Positions 62,366 through 64,000 of a stretch of 64,000 nucleotides of DNA are shown here, one piece after another. Source of the stretch: Cystobacter ferrugineus (GTDB taxonomy: Bacteria; Myxococcota; Myxococcia; Myxococcales; Myxococcaceae); assembly GCF_001887355.1 (NCBI RefSeq), contig NZ_MPIN01000005.1, positions 676,681 to 740,680 on the forward strand. Direction: 5' to 3'. Positions within the stretch are counted from its first letter, which is position 1. Each line of letters starts with the position of its first letter. The position numbers and the translations under genes are program-made. Under the pieces are notes generated by a model that made no database searches, had not been told where the DNA came from, and saw only the letters and a program-made list of their open reading frames with translations.

Positions 62366-63619
62366 ATGACTCGATTCAACCCCATTCGCTCCATCGCGCC
62401 CCTGTTGTGGTTGCTGTGTCTGGCCGGTGTCTCCGCCCAGGCGCAAACCAAGAGCACCAAGCGAGGCGTGGCCTATGGCTATCACTCCGCCGAGGACATG
62501 AAGGCCCTCTCCAAGGGAATCAGCTGGTGGTACAACTGGGCCCCCACGCCCGAGGCGGGTGCCGCCAGCGTGGCCTCCTCGGTGGGCGTCTCGTTCGTGC
62601 CCATGGTCTGGGGCGGCACGCCGAACGCGGATCAACTGGCCGCCTCCATCCCCGCGGGCACCCAGTACCTGCTCGGCTTCAACGAGCCCAACTTCAAGAG
62701 CCAGGCCAGGAAGACGCCCAGCGAGGCGGCGGCGCTCTGGCCCATTCTGGAGGAGGTGGCCCGCCGCAAGAACCTCAAGCTGGCATCCCCCGCCGTCAAC
62801 TACTGCGGAGATTGTGTCTCCGAAGGTGGCGTGACCTTCACGGATCCCGTGGTCTATCTGGATGCCTTCTTCGCCAAGTGCACCAATTGCCAGGTGGATT
62901 ACGTCGCCGTGCACTGGTACGCGTGCGACCTGAGCGCGCTCAAGTGGTACATCGGCCTGTTCAAGAAGTACAACAAGCCCATCTGGCTGACCGAGTTCGC
63001 CTGCGGAGACCGGCCGCACGATCAGATCACCCTGGACGTGCAAAAGAAATACATGACGGACGCCGTCACCTACCTCGAGAGCGAGCCCGCCGTCTTCCGC
63101 TACTCGTGGTTCTCCGGCCGCAACAACGAGATTCCCAACATCAACCTGCTCGGCGCGTCGGGGCAGCTCACGGAGCTGGGCAACCTGTACGTCTCCCTGC
63201 CCGCGGGCGGCAGCACCCCACTCCCCACGGGCAACAAGCTGACGCCGGTGGCGGCCACGGCCTCCTCCACCGAGAACGGCGGCACCGCCGCGGCCAATGC
63301 CATCGATGGCAACCTGAGCACCCGCTGGAGCAGTGCCTTCGCGGATCCGCAGTACCTCCAGCTCGACCTGGGCGCCGCGAAGAAGATCACCGGCGTGCGG
63401 CTCACCTGGGAGGCGGCCTACGGCAAGGACTACCAGGTCCAGGTGTCCAACGACGCCGCGACCTGGACGACCGTGGCCACGGTGGTGGGCGGGGATGGCG
63501 GCGTGGATGACCACACCGGCCTGTCCGCCACCGCCCGCTACGTGCGCATCCACGGCACGAAGCGCTCCACCGGGTACGGCTACTCCCTCTTCGAGGTGGA
63601 GCTGTTCGGCACGCCGTAG
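62366..63619 (+). CDS. Secreted GH128-like endo-beta-1,3-glucanase with discoidin/CBM32 domain
   Basis: 417 residues. Signal peptide (LLWLLCLAGVSAQAQ), then a catalytic TIM barrel (about 35-270): YGYHSAEDM, WYNWAPTP, FVPMVWGG, GFNEPNFKSQA with the likely acid/base Glu, VDYVAVHWYACD, and WLTEFACGD with the likely nucleophile Glu. These match GH128 (Asl1-like) glucanases. The C-terminal discoidin/F5-8 type C module (about 290-417: ASSTENGGTAAANAIDGNLS, YLQLDLGAAKKITGVRL) probably binds carbohydrate. Such enzymes attack beta-1,3-glucan of fungal walls, which fits a predatory or saprophytic myxobacterium. AGGG precedes the ATG. Confidence 0.88.
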   Translation: MTRFNPIRSIAPLLWLLCLAGVSAQAQTKSTKRGVAYGYHSAEDMKALSKGISWWYNWAPTPEAGAASVASSVGVSFVPMVWGGTPNADQLAASIPAGTQYLLGFNEPNFKSQARKTPSEAAALWPILEEVARRKNLKLASPAVNYCGDCVSEGGVTFTDPVVYLDAFFAKCTNCQVDYVAVHWYACDLSALKWYIGLFKKYNKPIWLTEFACGDRPHDQITLDVQKKYMTDAVTYLESEPAVFRYSWFSGRNNEIPNINLLGASGQLTELGNLYVSLPAGGSTPLPTGNKLTPVAATASSTENGGTAAANAIDGNLSTRWSSAFADPQYLQLDLGAAKKITGVRLTWEAAYGKDYQVQVSNDAATWTTVATVVGGDGGVDDHTGLSATARYVRIHGTKRSTGYGYSLFEVELFGTP

Positions 63620-63646
63620 CTCACGCCGTGGCCCAAACGGGCCCGC

Positions 63647-64000
63647 TCAGGCCTCGGGATCGAGGAAGAGCAGGCCCGCGGGGGGCGCGGGCTCCACCCG
63701 CAGCGTCTTCGACGGGAGCGTCTGCGCGGCCTCCATCACCGCGCGCACCTCCCACAGCGGCGGAGGGTTGAGGGCGAAGCCCGCCTGGAACTTCCCCTCC
63801 TCCACTCCCCGCACCAGCGACTCGAGGCCCCGCACCGCGAACACGTTCGGGTGCCCGGGTGCCTCGGGCTCCTTGATGCCCAGCACCGTGCGCAGCACCA
63901 GCGCGTTGAGCAGCGCCAGATCCAGGCTGCGCAGCGTGGGATTGCGCGGGGCCGCCTTCAGGTGCGCCAAGTCCAACCCCTGCCGGAAGCGGAGGATCTT
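63647..64000 (-). CDS. DUF1015-family protein, C-terminal part (5' end beyond window)
   Basis: The reading frame is open to the window edge, so the start lies downstream. The last ~117 residues match the DUF1015 C-terminus: LDLALLNALVLRTVLGIKE, NVFAVRGLESLVRGVEEG, AGFALNPPPLWEVRAVMEAA and SKTLRVEPAPPAGLLFLDPE. The family's usual PQKSTYFYPK motif is replaced by PSKTLRVEPA. Function of the family is not established. It converges on the glucanase gene 28 bases away. Confidence 0.72.
   Translation of the reverse strand, partial: KILRFRQGLDLAHLKAAPRNPTLRSLDLALLNALVLRTVLGIKEPEAPGHPNVFAVRGLESLVRGVEEGKFQAGFALNPPPLWEVRAVMEAAQTLPSKTLRVEPAPPAGLLFLDPEA

Overview
This is a GC-rich window, dense with long genes, from a myxobacterium. 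The best guess is the Cystobacter/Archangium/Melittangium branch of the Myxococcota. The evidence is two proteins with a MYXO-CTERM tail (Gly-Cys, hydrophobic helix, Arg run), a cysteine-rich repeat protein of the 'CGNG..GE.CDDGN' type, a cluster of giant eukaryotic-like Ser/Thr kinases, thrombospondin-3/OmpA proteins, and a probable sigma-54 promoter. The genus is inferred, not read from a marker gene. No rRNA, complete tRNA, CRISPR array, transposase or prophage gene was seen.

Layout. 1-6.6 kb: the 3' part of a UvrA-like excinuclease ATPase, then a two-gene cassette of an OmpA/TSP3 outer-membrane protein and a cysteine-rich MYXO-CTERM surface protein. 6.6-9.2 kb: a TPR protein, a secreted alpha/beta hydrolase and an SRPBCC protein. 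9.3-32 kb: three very large STAND-type signalling kinases (1389, 1770 and 1316 aa) interleaved with metabolic genes. These are a membrane-anchored FAD oxidoreductase, a decayed patatin-like lipoprotein gene, a phytanoyl-CoA-dioxygenase-like gene, an L,D-transpeptidase, a GNAT acetyltransferase and a three-subunit molybdenum hydroxylase. 32-36.3 kb: a second OmpA plus MYXO-CTERM cassette on the minus strand, whose OmpA barrel is paralogous to the first. 36.5-44.6 kb: two methyltransferases; a sigma-54-type promoter driving a long AKPAEG-repeat protein and a trigger-factor-like chaperone without a ribosome-binding domain; a DUF4832 protein; and an alpha/beta hydrolase. The last two genes share a 33-bp element at nearly the same distance from their start codons.

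44.6-52.5 kb: a minus-strand operon hemB / DUF4177 / RDD membrane protein / tandem ATP-grasp protein, then a plus-strand ABC exporter operon. 52.9-60.4 kb: a small protein with an internal duplication, a hybrid histidine kinase, and a lipoprotein/TPR operon divergent from a PEGA-domain Ser/Thr kinase. 60.4-64 kb: a DUF72 protein, an aldo/keto reductase, a GH128-like glucanase with a discoidin module, and the 3' end of a DUF1015 gene.

How the genes may work together. The two OmpA/MYXO-CTERM cassettes have the architecture of the TraA/TraB outer-membrane exchange system of Myxococcus xanthus, and are the best candidates for cell-surface recognition. The repeat protein plus dedicated TF-like chaperone is the least explained unit and the most likely to be an undescribed system. 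Many genes form tight operons with 4-nt stop/start overlaps, which supports the chosen starts.
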